From Mycobacterium sp. (GTDB taxonomy: Bacteria; Actinomycetota; Actinomycetes; Mycobacteriales; Mycobacteriaceae), in contig JAOPVI010000320.1 of NCBI GenBank assembly GCA_025966225.1, positions 1 to 37,260 on the forward strand: a stretch of 37,260 bases of DNA. Reading direction: 5' to 3'. A model generated the notes under the pieces. The model did not search any database. It was not told the DNA's origin and worked only from the letters and a program-made list of their open reading frames with translations. Position 1 is the first letter of the stretch; every line of letters begins with the position of its first letter. Both the position numbers and the translations under genes were made by a program. Shown here piece by piece: positions 1-8,613 of this stretch.

Positions 1-64
1 CGCGGCCTTCGAGGTTGACTTCGCCGAACCTCGGGAACCCACGCAGCATGGCGAACTGGGCTGA
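1..64 (+). CDS. C-terminal tail of an upstream gene, probably ribonuclease HII (partial)
   Basis: The frame starting at base 2 is open from the window edge to a TGA at 62-64 and encodes about 20 residues ending in QHGELG. Only this tail is visible, so there is no domain to recognise. In M. tuberculosis the gene immediately before the DUF2469 gene is rnhB, and the identity is inferred from that synteny alone. The 41-base gap to the next gene suggests cotranscription. A chance open frame cannot be excluded at this length. Confidence 0.45.
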   Translation, partial: AAFEVDFAEPREPTQHGELG

Positions 65-105
65 GGAAAGATGAACTCCACACCGACAGAAGGATCGCTG
101 AACCG

Positions 106-411
106 ATGAGTGCCGAGGATCTCGAGAAGTACGAAACCGAGATGGAGCTCTCGCTGTACCGCGAATACAAGGACATCGTGGGGCAGTTCAGCTATGTCGT
201 GGAGACCGAGCGGCGGTTCTACCTGGCCAACAGCGTCGAGTTGGTGCCGCGCAACTCCGACGGCGAGGTCTACTTCGAGCTCCGGCTCGCCGACGCATGG
301 GTGTGGGACATGTACCGCCCGGCGCGCTTCGTCAAGCAGGTTCGGGTGATCACCTTCAAGGACGTCAACATCGAAGAGGTCGAGAAGCCCGAACTCCGGC
401 TGCCCGACTGA
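106..411 (+). CDS. DUF2469 family conserved actinobacterial protein
   Basis: A 101-residue acidic protein of unknown function that matches, essentially end to end, the small conserved actinobacterial DUF2469 family (M. tuberculosis Rv2901c from memory). Recognisable stretches are MSAEDLEKYETEMELSLYRE at the N-terminus and FKDVNIEEVEKPELRLP at the C-terminus. There is no signal peptide or membrane segment, so it is expected to be cytoplasmic. The ATG at 106 follows a GAAGGA ribosome-binding sequence at 89-94. In mycobacteria it sits after rnhB and lepB. Here the next gene starts only 13 bases downstream, so it probably heads or joins the following metabolic run. Its ATG overlaps the stop of a 12-codon upstream frame (71-109). 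Confidence 0.93.
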   Translation: MSAEDLEKYETEMELSLYREYKDIVGQFSYVVETERRFYLANSVELVPRNSDGEVYFELRLADAWVWDMYRPARFVKQVRVITFKDVNIEEVEKPELRLPD

Positions 412-424
412 ACGGTCCGAAGGC

Positions 425-1243
425 ATGTCCGACGAACGAACGCCCGTGGCCGTCGTTACAGGGGCCAGTCGTGGTGCGGGACGAGGCATCGCCTCCGCCC
501 TGCTCGGCGCCGGCTGGCGCGTCTACCTGACCGGGCGGACCATCACCGACACCGGTGACGGCGGCATCGCCGCTGCGGTGGACCACCGGGATGACGCTCA
601 GGTCGCCGGGCTGTTCGAGCGAGTGGCCAGCGAGTGCGGCAGGCTGGACCTGCTCGTCAACAACGCCGCAGTGATTCATGACAAGCTGACCAGTCCGAAA
701 CCATTCTGGGACAAGCCACTCGAGCTTGGCGACGTACTCGACGTTGGGCTGCGGTCGGCGTATGTCGCGTCGTATTACGCCGCCCCGTTGATGGTGGCCG
801 CCGGCCCCGAACACCGGAGCCTGATCGCGTTCACCTCGTCGCCGGGCTCGGTCTGCTACATGCACGGGCCGGCCTACGGTGCGCAGAAGGCGGGGATCGA
901 CAAGATGGCCGCCGACATGGCGGTCGACTTCGATGGCACTGGGGTCGCCACGGTGTCGATCTGGATGGGCATCCTGCTGACGGAGAAGTTCCGCAGCGCC
1001 TTCGACGGAAACCCGGAGGCGCTGGCCGAGACCGCCAAGCACGCCGAGACCCCCGAGTTCACCGGGCGCTTGATCGACGCGCTGTGGAGGGACCAGGCGC
1101 TGTCCGAACTCAGCGGGCAGACGGTCATCGGGGCAGAGCTCGCCGCCCGGTACGGCATCACCGACGAGGACGGGCGTCAGCCGCCATCGCACCGCGACAT
1201 GCTCGGTGCGCCGCGGACGCCCTCATCGGTTGTCGTGCGCTGA
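425..1243 (+). CDS. SDR family NAD(P)-dependent oxidoreductase
   Basis: A 272-residue classical short-chain dehydrogenase/reductase with a Rossmann fold. The cofactor motif [10 protein letters not shown] is at residues 12-21, NNAA at 79-82, the serine region FTSS at 136-139, and the catalytic pair YGAQK gives Tyr151 and Lys155. The Gly-rich motif next to basic residues suggests NADP(H), which is inference. The substrate cannot be read from the sequence. It starts 13 bases after the DUF2469 stop and ends 13 bases before the HAD gene, so it looks like part of one operon running to 7212. The extended C-terminus after about residue 240 is typical of the atypical long SDRs in mycobacteria. Confidence 0.9.
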   Translation: MSDERTPVAVVTGASRGAGRGIASALLGAGWRVYLTGRTITDTGDGGIAAAVDHRDDAQVAGLFERVASECGRLDLLVNNAAVIHDKLTSPKPFWDKPLELGDVLDVGLRSAYVASYYAAPLMVAAGPEHRSLIAFTSSPGSVCYMHGPAYGAQKAGIDKMAADMAVDFDGTGVATVSIWMGILLTEKFRSAFDGNPEALAETAKHAETPEFTGRLIDALWRDQALSELSGQTVIGAELAARYGITDEDGRQPPSHRDMLGAPRTPSSVVVR

Positions 1244-1256
1244 CACACTAGGTGTC

Positions 1257-2030
1257 ATGAGCTCTCAACGTGACTGCTGGCTGACCGACATGGACGGCGT
1301 CCTGGTTCATGAGGAGCGCGCCCTGCCAGGCGCGGCCGAGTTCTTGGCGCGGCTGGCCGACAAGAAGCGTCCGTTCCTGGTGCTGACCAACAACTCGATC
1401 TTCACCCCGCGTGACCTGGCCGCCCGTCTGCAGAGGTCTGGCCTCGAGGTGCCCGAGGCCTCGATCTGGACCTCGGCGCTGGCCACGGCCGCGTTCCTGC
1501 ACGACCAGTTGCCAGGGGGCTCGGCCTACGTCATCGGTGAGGCCGGCCTGACGACGGCGTTGCACGAGGTCGGCTACACGCTGACCGACACGGGTCCCGA
1601 CTTCGTGGTGCTCGGCGAAACGCGAACGTACTCGTTCGAGGCGATCACCAAGGCCATCCGGCTCATTGGCGCCGGCGCGCGCTTCATCGCAACCAACCCC
1701 GACGTCACCGGGCCGTCGGCCGAGGGCCCGACGCCTGCCACCGGCTCGGTTGCGGCGCTCATCACGAAGGCCACCGGACGGGACCCGTACTTCGTCGGCA
1801 AGCCGAACCCGATGATGTTCCGCAGCGCGCTCAACCGCATCGAGGCGCACTCGGAGAACACCTTCATGGTCGGAGACCGGATGGACACCGACGTCGTGGC
1901 GGGCATCGAGGCCGGGCTCGAGACCATCCTGGTGTTGACCGGGTCCACGAAGGTGGAGGACATCGAGAAGTATCCGTTCCGGCCCAGCCGGGTGCTCGAC
2001 TCCATCGCGGATGCAGTCGACCTCGTCTGA
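1257..2030 (+). CDS. HAD superfamily IIA hydrolase (NagD-like phosphatase)
   Basis: A 257-residue haloacid dehalogenase-fold phosphatase of subclass IIA. Motif I is DMDG with the nucleophile Asp11 and general acid Asp13. Motif II is LTNNS near residue 45. The motif III lysine is Lys182 in GKPNP. Motif IV is VGDRMDTD (Asp207 onward), which binds Mg2+. A C2-type cap lies between motifs II and III. The family acts on small phosphoesters such as sugar or nucleotide monophosphates, and the substrate here is unknown. I chose ATG 1257 rather than an upstream in-frame codon at 1206 because the longer version overlaps the SDR gene and adds a low-quality Arg-rich extension. The next gene follows after 12 bases. 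Confidence 0.9.
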   Translation: MSSQRDCWLTDMDGVLVHEERALPGAAEFLARLADKKRPFLVLTNNSIFTPRDLAARLQRSGLEVPEASIWTSALATAAFLHDQLPGGSAYVIGEAGLTTALHEVGYTLTDTGPDFVVLGETRTYSFEAITKAIRLIGAGARFIATNPDVTGPSAEGPTPATGSVAALITKATGRDPYFVGKPNPMMFRSALNRIEAHSENTFMVGDRMDTDVVAGIEAGLETILVLTGSTKVEDIEKYPFRPSRVLDSIADAVDLV

Positions 2031-2042
2031 GGGGTGAGGCAG

Positions 2043-2960
2043 ATGGCTGACATCGACTTGATCGGCGTTCCGTTCGACGGCTACGGGCGGACCGGGAACC
2101 AAGCGCTGGCGGCACGTGCGCTACGCGACGCGGGGCTGCTCGACGCGTTCGACCATCACCACGTGATCAGCCATGACGACCTCGACCTGCCCGCGCCAAA
2201 CCCGCAGCGCGGCAAGGAGACCAGCCTGATCAACGAGGCGGCACTGGTGGCGATGACCGGCGCGCTCAACGAACGGGTGGGACCGGCCGTCACAGCGGGT
2301 CGGTTCCCGTTCGTCTACGGCGGCGACTGCTCGTCGCTGCTTGGCATCGTGACCGGTCTGCGTGATTACGTCGGCGACGTCGGGCTCGTCTTCGTCGACG
2401 GCCACGAGGACACCATGCCGCTCGACGTCTCCGAGGACGGCGAGGCGGCGAACACGGAGATCGGGCTGCTCCTGGGGCTGACCGGACGCCTGCTCACCGG
2501 ATCCCTGAGCGAGCGCCTCCCCGCACTGCGGCCCGAGCTCCTGGTGGTGCTCGGTCCGCGAGACGAGGCGTGGCGGCGGCAGTTCAACGTGGCCACGCTC
2601 CGCGATTGCGGGGTGTGGTTGGCGCCGCTGGCCGAAGTCGCCGACGACCCGGCAGGAACCGGTCGGCGCGCCATGGAGCAGCTCGCGCGCCACGTCCGCC
2701 GGTGGTGGTTGCACATCGACCTCGACGTGCTCGACCCGCTGGTGTTCCCGGCGCAGGGGCTACCCGATTTCGAGGACGAGCCGGGTGGTCTCACCTGGGA
2801 TCAGCTCACCGACCTGGTGCACGCCATGCTTGATTCCGGTTCGTGCGTTGGAGCCAGCGTCGCGATCTATGACCCTGACCAAGACGAGGATGGGACCGGG
2901 GCAGGACAGGTCGTGACGTTCGTCCGCACCATCGTCGGTGCCTACCGAGAGGGAAGGTAG
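2043..2960 (+). CDS. Arginase/agmatinase-fold (ureohydrolase superfamily) protein
   Basis: A 305-residue protein with the ureohydrolase metal motifs. GGDC is at residues 93-96, DGHED at 119-123 (Asp119, His121 and Asp123 as bridging ligands), and DLDVLDP at 226-232 (Asp226 and Asp228). Ureohydrolases use a binuclear Mn centre to hydrolyse guanidino groups to urea, or formimino groups to formamide. The first motif is normally GGDHS, and here the metal-ligand His is replaced by Cys96. The C-terminal PGGLTWDQ stretch fits the family. ATG 2043 has a GAGGGG sequence eight bases upstream, and a GTG at 2034 is an alternative. It is the third gene of the metabolic run. The substrate is unknown. Confidence 0.85.
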   Translation: MADIDLIGVPFDGYGRTGNQALAARALRDAGLLDAFDHHHVISHDDLDLPAPNPQRGKETSLINEAALVAMTGALNERVGPAVTAGRFPFVYGGDCSSLLGIVTGLRDYVGDVGLVFVDGHEDTMPLDVSEDGEAANTEIGLLLGLTGRLLTGSLSERLPALRPELLVVLGPRDEAWRRQFNVATLRDCGVWLAPLAEVADDPAGTGRRAMEQLARHVRRWWLHIDLDVLDPLVFPAQGLPDFEDEPGGLTWDQLTDLVHAMLDSGSCVGASVAIYDPDQDEDGTGAGQVVTFVRTIVGAYREGR

Positions 2961-2965
2961 GCCCA

Positions 2966-5149
2966 ATGGCAGAAGCGATCGACGAGTACTTCACGGTGAC
3001 CGTATCGGCGATGACGGAGCGCACCTCCGAGGACCTGCGAGGTGAAGCCGCCGCACTGCGGCACGGTTCCGCGCTCACGGTGGATGCCCGTCTGGCGCTC
3101 TTCGACGCCCAACTCGGCAGCCGCCACCTCGACCTTGCGGCGCGTTGGCTGCGATCGCTCGGCAAGGGCTACTACACGATCGGCTCCTCAGGGCACGAGG
3201 GCAACGCCGCGGTCGCGGCCGCGCTGCGGCACACCGATCCGGCGCTGCTGCACTACCGTTCAGGCGGCTTCTTCCTGGCCCGCGCTCAACAAGTCGGTGG
3301 CAGCGATGCGGTGCGCGACGTTCTTCTCGGACTGGTCGGAGCGGCCGCGGAACCGATCGCGGGCGGGCGGCACAAGGTGTTTGGCCGCCACGACCTCAAC
3401 GTCATTCCGCAGACCTCGACCATCGCCTCCCACCTTCCGCGCGCGCTTGGCGTCGCGTTCTCCGTCGGTCGGGCCAAGAAGCTGGGCGTCGCCTGCCCAT
3501 GGCCCGCGGACGCGGTGACCGTGTGCAGCTTCGGTGACGCCTCGGCGAACCACTCCACGGCCGTCGGAGCCATCAATGCCAGCTTGCACGCCGCTTACCA
3601 AGGCCTGCCCATGCCGCTGCTGTTCGTCTGCGAAGACAACGGGATCGGCATCAGCGTCAGGACCCCGTCGGGATGGATCGAACACACCTACGGGCACAGG
3701 GCGGGTCTCGAGTACTTCGCCGCCGACGGCGCCGACCTGACGGCGACATTGGACGCCGCAACGGCCGCCGCATCGTGGGTGCGGACCCATCGGCGTCCGG
3801 CGTTCCTGCACCTTGGCATGGTCCGGCTGATGGGGCACGCCGGCTCCGACTTCGAGCCGGCCTATCGCCGACCCGACGAGATCGCCGCCGACTTCGCGCG
3901 AGATCCGTTGGTGCGCACCGCCAAACTGTTGATCGACCGCGGCTACCTGACCACGGCAGAGGTGCTCGAGCGCTACGAGCGCAAGCGTGCCGAGGTCATC
4001 GAGCTCGCCCGCGAAGTCAGCGAACTCGCTCAGCTCGACAGCCCGTCGGCGGTGATGAGACCACTGCACGACGGCCTCGACGAAGCCGTCGCGGCCTCCG
4101 CGGAACCGCTCGCGACTGCTGAGCCGCACGACGATTCACCGGTGACCGTCGCGCTTGCCATCAACCGCGCGCTACGGGATGTCTTGCTCCGCTACCCAGA
4201 GGCGCTGATCTTCGGGGAGGACGTGGCCCGTAAGGGCGGTGTGTACGGCGTCACTCGCGGACTGCTCTCCAAGTCCAGTTCGGCGCGGGTGTTCGACACC
4301 CTGCTCGACGAGCAGTCGATCCTCGGTCTCGCGCTCGGTGCCGGGGTGTCGGGACTGCTCCCCATTCCGGAAATCCAGTACCTCGCCTACCTGCACAACG
4401 CCTTGGACCAGATTCGCGGCGAAGGCGCGACGCTGCAGTTCTTCTCGAACCGGCAATACCGCAATCCGATGGTCGTCCGCGTGGCCGGCTACGGATATCA
4501 GAAGGGGTTCGGGGGACACTTCCACAACGACAACTCCATCGCCGCGGTCCGCGATATCCCTGGCGTGGTGATCGCCTCGCCCGCGCGGCCCGACGACGCC
4601 GCCGCGATGCTGCACGCCTGCGTGGCCGCCGCGAGGGCGGCCGGAATCGTCTGCATCTTCCTCGAACCCATCGCGCTCTACCACACGCGCGATCTGCACG
4701 ACGACGGCGACGACGGGTGGCTCGCGAGCTATCCGTCCTCCGACTCCGCCGCGCCCATCGGCCGTGCCCGTACCCATGGTGACGGCAAGGATCTGACGAT
4801 CCTCACGTTCGGCAACGGTCTCCGGATGAGCCTGCGCGTCGCGCGCCGACTGGAAGGCGTCGGCATCACCACCCGCGTCGTCGACCTCCGGTGGCTGGCA
4901 CCGCTTCCAGTGCAGGACATGGTTCGCGAGGCCACCGCCACCGGCAAGGCCCTCATCGTCGACGAGACCCGCGAGACCGGCGGCGTGGGTGAGGGCGTGC
5001 TCGCGGCACTGCTCGCACACGGCTTCTCCGGCCGTGTCGACCGGGTCGCCAGCGAGGACAGTTTCATCCCGCTCGGCGATGCCGCCCTGCAGGTGCTGCT
5101 GTCGGAGGAGACCATCGAAGCCGCAGCCCGCAAACTCGTCGGCAGCTAG
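2966..5149 (+). CDS. Fused alpha/beta thiamine-diphosphate 2-oxoacid dehydrogenase E1 component
   Basis: A 727-residue single-chain E1 of the branched-chain 2-oxoacid/pyruvate dehydrogenase type. The alpha half covers about residues 40-370. It carries the thiamine-diphosphate motif from GDAS (190-193) to EDNGIGIS (Asn225). The beta half begins near residue 392 (PVTVALAINRAL) and contains the FGEDV motif and the C-terminal transketolase domain with VDLRWLAPLP. E1 decarboxylates a 2-oxoacid and passes the acyl group to the lipoyl arm of E2. Fused E1 chains are known in several bacterial phyla. No E2 or E3 gene is present in the window, so it must use partners encoded elsewhere or act differently. 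It starts five bases after the ureohydrolase gene. Confidence 0.9.
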   Translation: MAEAIDEYFTVTVSAMTERTSEDLRGEAAALRHGSALTVDARLALFDAQLGSRHLDLAARWLRSLGKGYYTIGSSGHEGNAAVAAALRHTDPALLHYRSGGFFLARAQQVGGSDAVRDVLLGLVGAAAEPIAGGRHKVFGRHDLNVIPQTSTIASHLPRALGVAFSVGRAKKLGVACPWPADAVTVCSFGDASANHSTAVGAINASLHAAYQGLPMPLLFVCEDNGIGISVRTPSGWIEHTYGHRAGLEYFAADGADLTATLDAATAAASWVRTHRRPAFLHLGMVRLMGHAGSDFEPAYRRPDEIAADFARDPLVRTAKLLIDRGYLTTAEVLERYERKRAEVIELAREVSELAQLDSPSAVMRPLHDGLDEAVAASAEPLATAEPHDDSPVTVALAINRALRDVLLRYPEALIFGEDVARKGGVYGVTRGLLSKSSSARVFDTLLDEQSILGLALGAGVSGLLPIPEIQYLAYLHNALDQIRGEGATLQFFSNRQYRNPMVVRVAGYGYQKGFGGHFHNDNSIAAVRDIPGVVIASPARPDDAAAMLHACVAAARAAGIVCIFLEPIALYHTRDLHDDGDDGWLASYPSSDSAAPIGRARTHGDGKDLTILTFGNGLRMSLRVARRLEGVGITTRVVDLRWLAPLPVQDMVREATATGKALIVDETRETGGVGEGVLAALLAHGFSGRVDRVASEDSFIPLGDAALQVLLSEETIEAAARKLVGS

Positions 5150-5191
5150 CAGTCTCGCGGGGGTGGACACGGCGCTTGATAGCTTGACCGA

Positions 5192-6403
5192 ATGACGGAA
5201 ACGCCCGCGCCCGATGTGGCTCGTCCGCTCGCCGGGGTGCGGATCATCGAGATCTCCAGCTTCGTTGCGGTTCCGCTGGCCGGGATGACGCTGGCGCAGC
5301 TCGGCGCCGAGGTGGTCCGGGTCGACCCCATTGGCGGGGCCGCCGACTATCACCGCTGGCCGGTGACCCACGACGGTGAGAGCATCTACTGGGCGGGGCT
5401 CAACAAGGGCAAGCACTCCGTCGCCGTCGACGTGCGCTCGTCCGAGGGGCAGGACCTGATCCAGCGTCTGATCGCCGACAGCGGTGTCCTGATCACCAAT
5501 GTGGCCGGGCGCCAATGGCATTCGTACGACACGTTGGTGCGCGTGCGGCCCGATCTCATCCACGTCGAGGTGTCCGGCCGCGCCGACGGCGGCACCGGGG
5601 TCGACTACACCGTCAACGCAGGTATTGGGTTCCCGCTGGTTACCGGGCCGGTCGGACTGGACGGGCCGGTCAACCACGTGCTGCCGGCGTGGGACGTCGC
5701 GTGCGGGGTCTATGCCGCACTCGCGGTCACGGCGGCACTGCGCCATCGCGACGCCACCGGCGAGGGTGAACGGATCGGCATCCCGCTCGAGAACGTGGCG
5801 CTCGCGACGGCGGGCAACCTCAGCTTCCTGACCGAGGTGATGATCAACGGCACGCCGCGGGAGCGGATCGGCAACTCGATCTTCGGCCAATACGGTCAGC
5901 AGTTCGCCAGCGGCGACGGGGCGTCCTTCATGATCGTCGCACTCACCGGCAGGCACTTCCGGGATCTCACCGAGCTCACCGGTACGACGAAAGCCATTGC
6001 CGCGCTGGGCACGGCGCTCGGTGCGGATTTCACCGACGAGGGCGACAGGTACCGGCACCGTGACGCGCTCACGGGTCTGTTCACCGTGTGGTTCACCGAC
6101 CGCACCGCCGACGAGGTGGTCGCCGCGTTGTCGGCGACGTCGATTCTGTGGGAGCGCTACCGCACCTTCGCCGACGTCGTCACCGACGACAAGGTCACGT
6201 CCAACCCGTTGTTCACCGAGCTGGATCAGCCGCGCATCGGAAGCTACCTGGCGCCGGGCCTGCCGCTGTCGATCGGGGGTGTTTATCCGCCCGCTGTCGC
6301 CGCGCCGGCGCTTGGTGATCACACCGCGACTGTGTTGCGGGACCGGCTGGGTCTGACCGCCGACGAGATCGACCGGCTGGTCGCGTCGGGCACCGTGGCA
6401 TGA
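5192..6403 (+). CDS. CaiB/BaiF family (class III) CoA-transferase
   Basis: A 403-residue family III CoA-transferase. The N-terminal LAGVRIIEISSFVAVPLAGM and the following LGAEVVRVDP are family hallmarks, and GLNKGKHSVAVD follows. The catalytic aspartate that forms the acyl-anhydride intermediate (Asp169 in formyl-CoA transferase) aligns with Asp168 in PAWDVACGVYAA. Such enzymes move CoA between carboxylic acids, or host alpha-methylacyl-CoA racemase activity. The substrate is not evident. Its last four bases (ATGA) overlap the start of the thioesterase gene, which implies translational coupling and a shared acyl-CoA substrate or product. The 42-base gap before it is the widest within the six-gene run. 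Confidence 0.92.
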   Translation: MTETPAPDVARPLAGVRIIEISSFVAVPLAGMTLAQLGAEVVRVDPIGGAADYHRWPVTHDGESIYWAGLNKGKHSVAVDVRSSEGQDLIQRLIADSGVLITNVAGRQWHSYDTLVRVRPDLIHVEVSGRADGGTGVDYTVNAGIGFPLVTGPVGLDGPVNHVLPAWDVACGVYAALAVTAALRHRDATGEGERIGIPLENVALATAGNLSFLTEVMINGTPRERIGNSIFGQYGQQFASGDGASFMIVALTGRHFRDLTELTGTTKAIAALGTALGADFTDEGDRYRHRDALTGLFTVWFTDRTADEVVAALSATSILWERYRTFADVVTDDKVTSNPLFTELDQPRIGSYLAPGLPLSIGGVYPPAVAAPALGDHTATVLRDRLGLTADEIDRLVASGTVA

Positions 6404-7212
6404 GCGTGCTGCTCGACATACTCGACGTCCGCGCCGCTGCCGATGACGTTTGGGTGGGCCCCGCCAGTGGGCCGGAGGGCAAGCGGTCCTTCGGCGGCCA
6501 GTTCATGGCGCAGAGCCTGGCCGCCGCCTGCCGGACCGTCGAGGCGGTGAAACTGCCCACCAACATGCACCTGCAGTTTCTGCGCGGGGGCGAGGCAGGC
6601 GACCCCGTCGAGTACGCCGTGGCGCGGGTGTTCGACGGGCGCACCGCGGCGGCCCGCCGGGTGGACGCCCGACAGGACGGCCGTCTGATGACCACGGCCA
6701 CCGTCTCCTTCGCCGCGCCGATTGCCGGACCCGAGCACGGCTTGCGAGCGGCGATGCCGGGTGATCCCGAGACGCTGCCACGGACCGGGCCGGCCGGTCC
6801 GGCGCCGTCGATGCCGTTGGACGAGATCGACATTCGCATAGACGACTCCGGGGCGGGCGCTGAGTTCGTCCGACGGCTCTGGTGGCGGGCGACGGTGCCC
6901 CTTCCCGAGGATCCGCTGCTGCACACCCTCGTCGCGGCCTACGTCTCCGACGTGTACATGATCGACCCGGCGCTGCAGGTACACGGCCTCTCGATGAAGG
7001 CACGTACGCACCGCAGCGGAACCACCGATTCTTCGATCTGGTTCCACGGACCGATACGGGCCGACCAGTGGAATCTTTTGGAGTCCAGGTCTCCGGCGGC
7101 GGCGCGTGGACGCGGGGTGATCACCGGAAGTCTCGTTGGCGCGGACGGCCTCATCGCCGCCACCCTGGTTCAGGAGGGGCTCATCGCGGAACGGGAGCCG
7201 TCGCAGCGCTGA
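6400..7212 (+). CDS. TesB-like acyl-CoA thioesterase (double hotdog)
   Basis: A 270-residue protein matching the acyl-CoA thioesterase II (TesB-like) double-hotdog family. The first hotdog spans roughly residues 1-115, with the helix-leading motif FGGQFMAQSLAAACRTV. The second spans about 140-265, with HTLVAAYVSDVYMIDPAL. It is predicted to hydrolyse or bind an acyl-CoA. The gene overlaps the CoA-transferase stop (ATGA at 6400-6403), so the two products probably act on the same intermediate. It is the last gene of the run. Downstream lies a stretch of more than 800 bases with no intact gene on this strand. Confidence 0.87.
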   Translation: MSVLLDILDVRAAADDVWVGPASGPEGKRSFGGQFMAQSLAAACRTVEAVKLPTNMHLQFLRGGEAGDPVEYAVARVFDGRTAAARRVDARQDGRLMTTATVSFAAPIAGPEHGLRAAMPGDPETLPRTGPAGPAPSMPLDEIDIRIDDSGAGAEFVRRLWWRATVPLPEDPLLHTLVAAYVSDVYMIDPALQVHGLSMKARTHRSGTTDSSIWFHGPIRADQWNLLESRSPAAARGRGVITGSLVGADGLIAATLVQEGLIAEREPSQR

Positions 7213-7278
7213 CGGTCTGAACCCGCCGAACGCGAATTCGTCTGCGCCCCATCGTCACCAGCTGAGTGGGCAGCACAC

Positions 7279-7834
7279 CTACCGCCACCGATGCGACACC
7301 AGGCCTCCCGACCCAGCCCGAACCCGAACACGTCGCTCCAGCCGATCGCTGATGGGTAGCCAACACAGGACTGCGAGTGCCACGAGGATCCACACGATCA
7401 CCTCGACGAACCGCAACCGCCCTGCCGTCATGCTGTCGCTTGGCCCGAGGAACTTGTTGGCCAGTAGCAGATTCGTGCCGGTGTAGTCGTCGGTGACGAT
7501 CAACGCGAACGCCACCCACAACACCGAGGGGACGGCGATCCACGCGCCGGTGTGGCACAGGTGGCGCACGCGCTCACGCCGGGTAGTGGGGTGAGGCAGA
7601 ACCGGCCGAGTTGTAGCCGGCGATGCCGAGCAGCACATGCGCGCCGCCCCACAGTGCGTACACCTCGGCGTGCGAGACGACGACGAGCACGATTGCCACC
7701 GCGCGCAACGCCACGCTGGTCTCCAGCGTCGCTCCCCACCATCGCCGCGGCCTTCGGGTGGCCTGGAGCACGATGTCGCCGAAGTTCCACACCTGCGTGC
7801 CACCGATCCACAGCCAACGCACGAGAGTCCACAC
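7279..7834 (-). pseudogene. Frameshifted, truncated OafA-type membrane acyltransferase remnant
   Basis: Two adjoining minus-strand frames read as one broken protein. The upstream half (7834 to about 7600) gives LRAVAIVLVVVSHAEVYALW and ends in GIAGYNSA, a typical start of an acyltransferase family 3 membrane domain with its conserved VVVSHAE segment. The sequence then continues only in another frame as TRRERVRHLCHTGAWIAVPS and further to FVEVIVWILVALAVLCWLP and DRLERR, ending at 7279. At least one net one-base shift lies near 7585-7605, where an ARF-like sequence is split between frames. The 5' end is also damaged, because a stop lies just upstream of 7834 in that frame. The family transfers acyl groups to sugars or glycolipids. 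This copy cannot be made intact. Confidence 0.72.
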
Positions 7835-8032
7835 CGGGGTCCGACAAGTTCATCCGCGAAACAGGTTGTGTCCGTTGATCGACCGACAGGGCGGCCGTCC
7901 TTGCGGTTGGCGTCGCGGGTGGGTCGCAGCAAGCGACCTCCGATTGCCTACGCAGAGCGGCTCGCCAACCTACGCTGTACATCGACTGTGGGTTCGGGGA
8001 CGACTCACTCGGAGCCTTAAGGAATCATCGCA

Positions 8033-8422
8033 ATGCATCTGTGTGAAATGTCTGCCGTTCGCCGCGTCGTCGGTGGGTTCGCGGCCGCGGCGCTCGCCGC
8101 CGCCGTCACCGGCCTCGCCGCGGCTCCGTCCGCCAACGCCGCGCCGTGTTCGGCCAGCGGGCTGGCCAGTACTGCGAGCGGGGTGCTGGGTGAGGCGGGT
8201 GGCTACCTAGATGCGCATCCTGGTGCCGACGACGTCTTGACGGCGGCGGCCAATCAACCGACCGACGTGGCGCGGTCCAACGTGCGGGGTTACTTCACGG
8301 GCCACCCTGGTGAGTTCCTCGACCTTCAGCGCATCGTGCAGCCGCTGAAGGATCTACGCAACCAATGCGGGATCTCCGTTTCGCCAACCCAGCTCGCGAC
8401 GCTGTTCGAGGCGATGGCGTAA
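8033..8422 (+). CDS. Secreted hemophore-like (MHB family) haem-binding protein
   Basis: A 129-residue exported protein. A signal peptide with a hydrophobic Ala-rich core ends at ANA near residue 36, with the mature protein starting APCSAS. Cys39 and Cys112 are placed to form a disulfide, as in mycobacterial hemophore-like proteins. The repeated YLDAHPGADDVLTAA and YFTGHPGEFLDL segments are the family's signature. Known relatives (for example Rv0203) bind haem in the cell envelope and pass it to membrane importers. ATG 8033 has AAGGA at 8020-8024, while the internal ATG 8048 has no such site. The gene stands alone, flanked by a decayed acyltransferase gene and another secreted protein. Haem binding is inferred from the family. 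Confidence 0.82.
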   Translation: MHLCEMSAVRRVVGGFAAAALAAAVTGLAAAPSANAAPCSASGLASTASGVLGEAGGYLDAHPGADDVLTAAANQPTDVARSNVRGYFTGHPGEFLDLQRIVQPLKDLRNQCGISVSPTQLATLFEAMA

Positions 8423-8613
8423 ACGCCTGCCCGGCGTGCGCTGAAACGCGTGAGAATCGCACTCGAGCCTCACAGACACGCCTCGCGAAACGCATAGGGT
8501 CCGAATGGTGATCTGATCGTGTTGTAAATGTGACTCCTGTACCCGAACGTTACCAAAGTGAAATTTGTGCTTGATGGTGAGCACGAGCCGTCTGGGAACA
8601 CGGGAGTACATAA

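Noticed and set aside
4172..6322. Long minus-strand open frame of 716 codons
   Set aside because: It is antisense to the E1 and CoA-transferase genes, has an Arg/Gly/Asp/His-rich composition typical of the reverse of high-GC coding DNA, and shows no motif.
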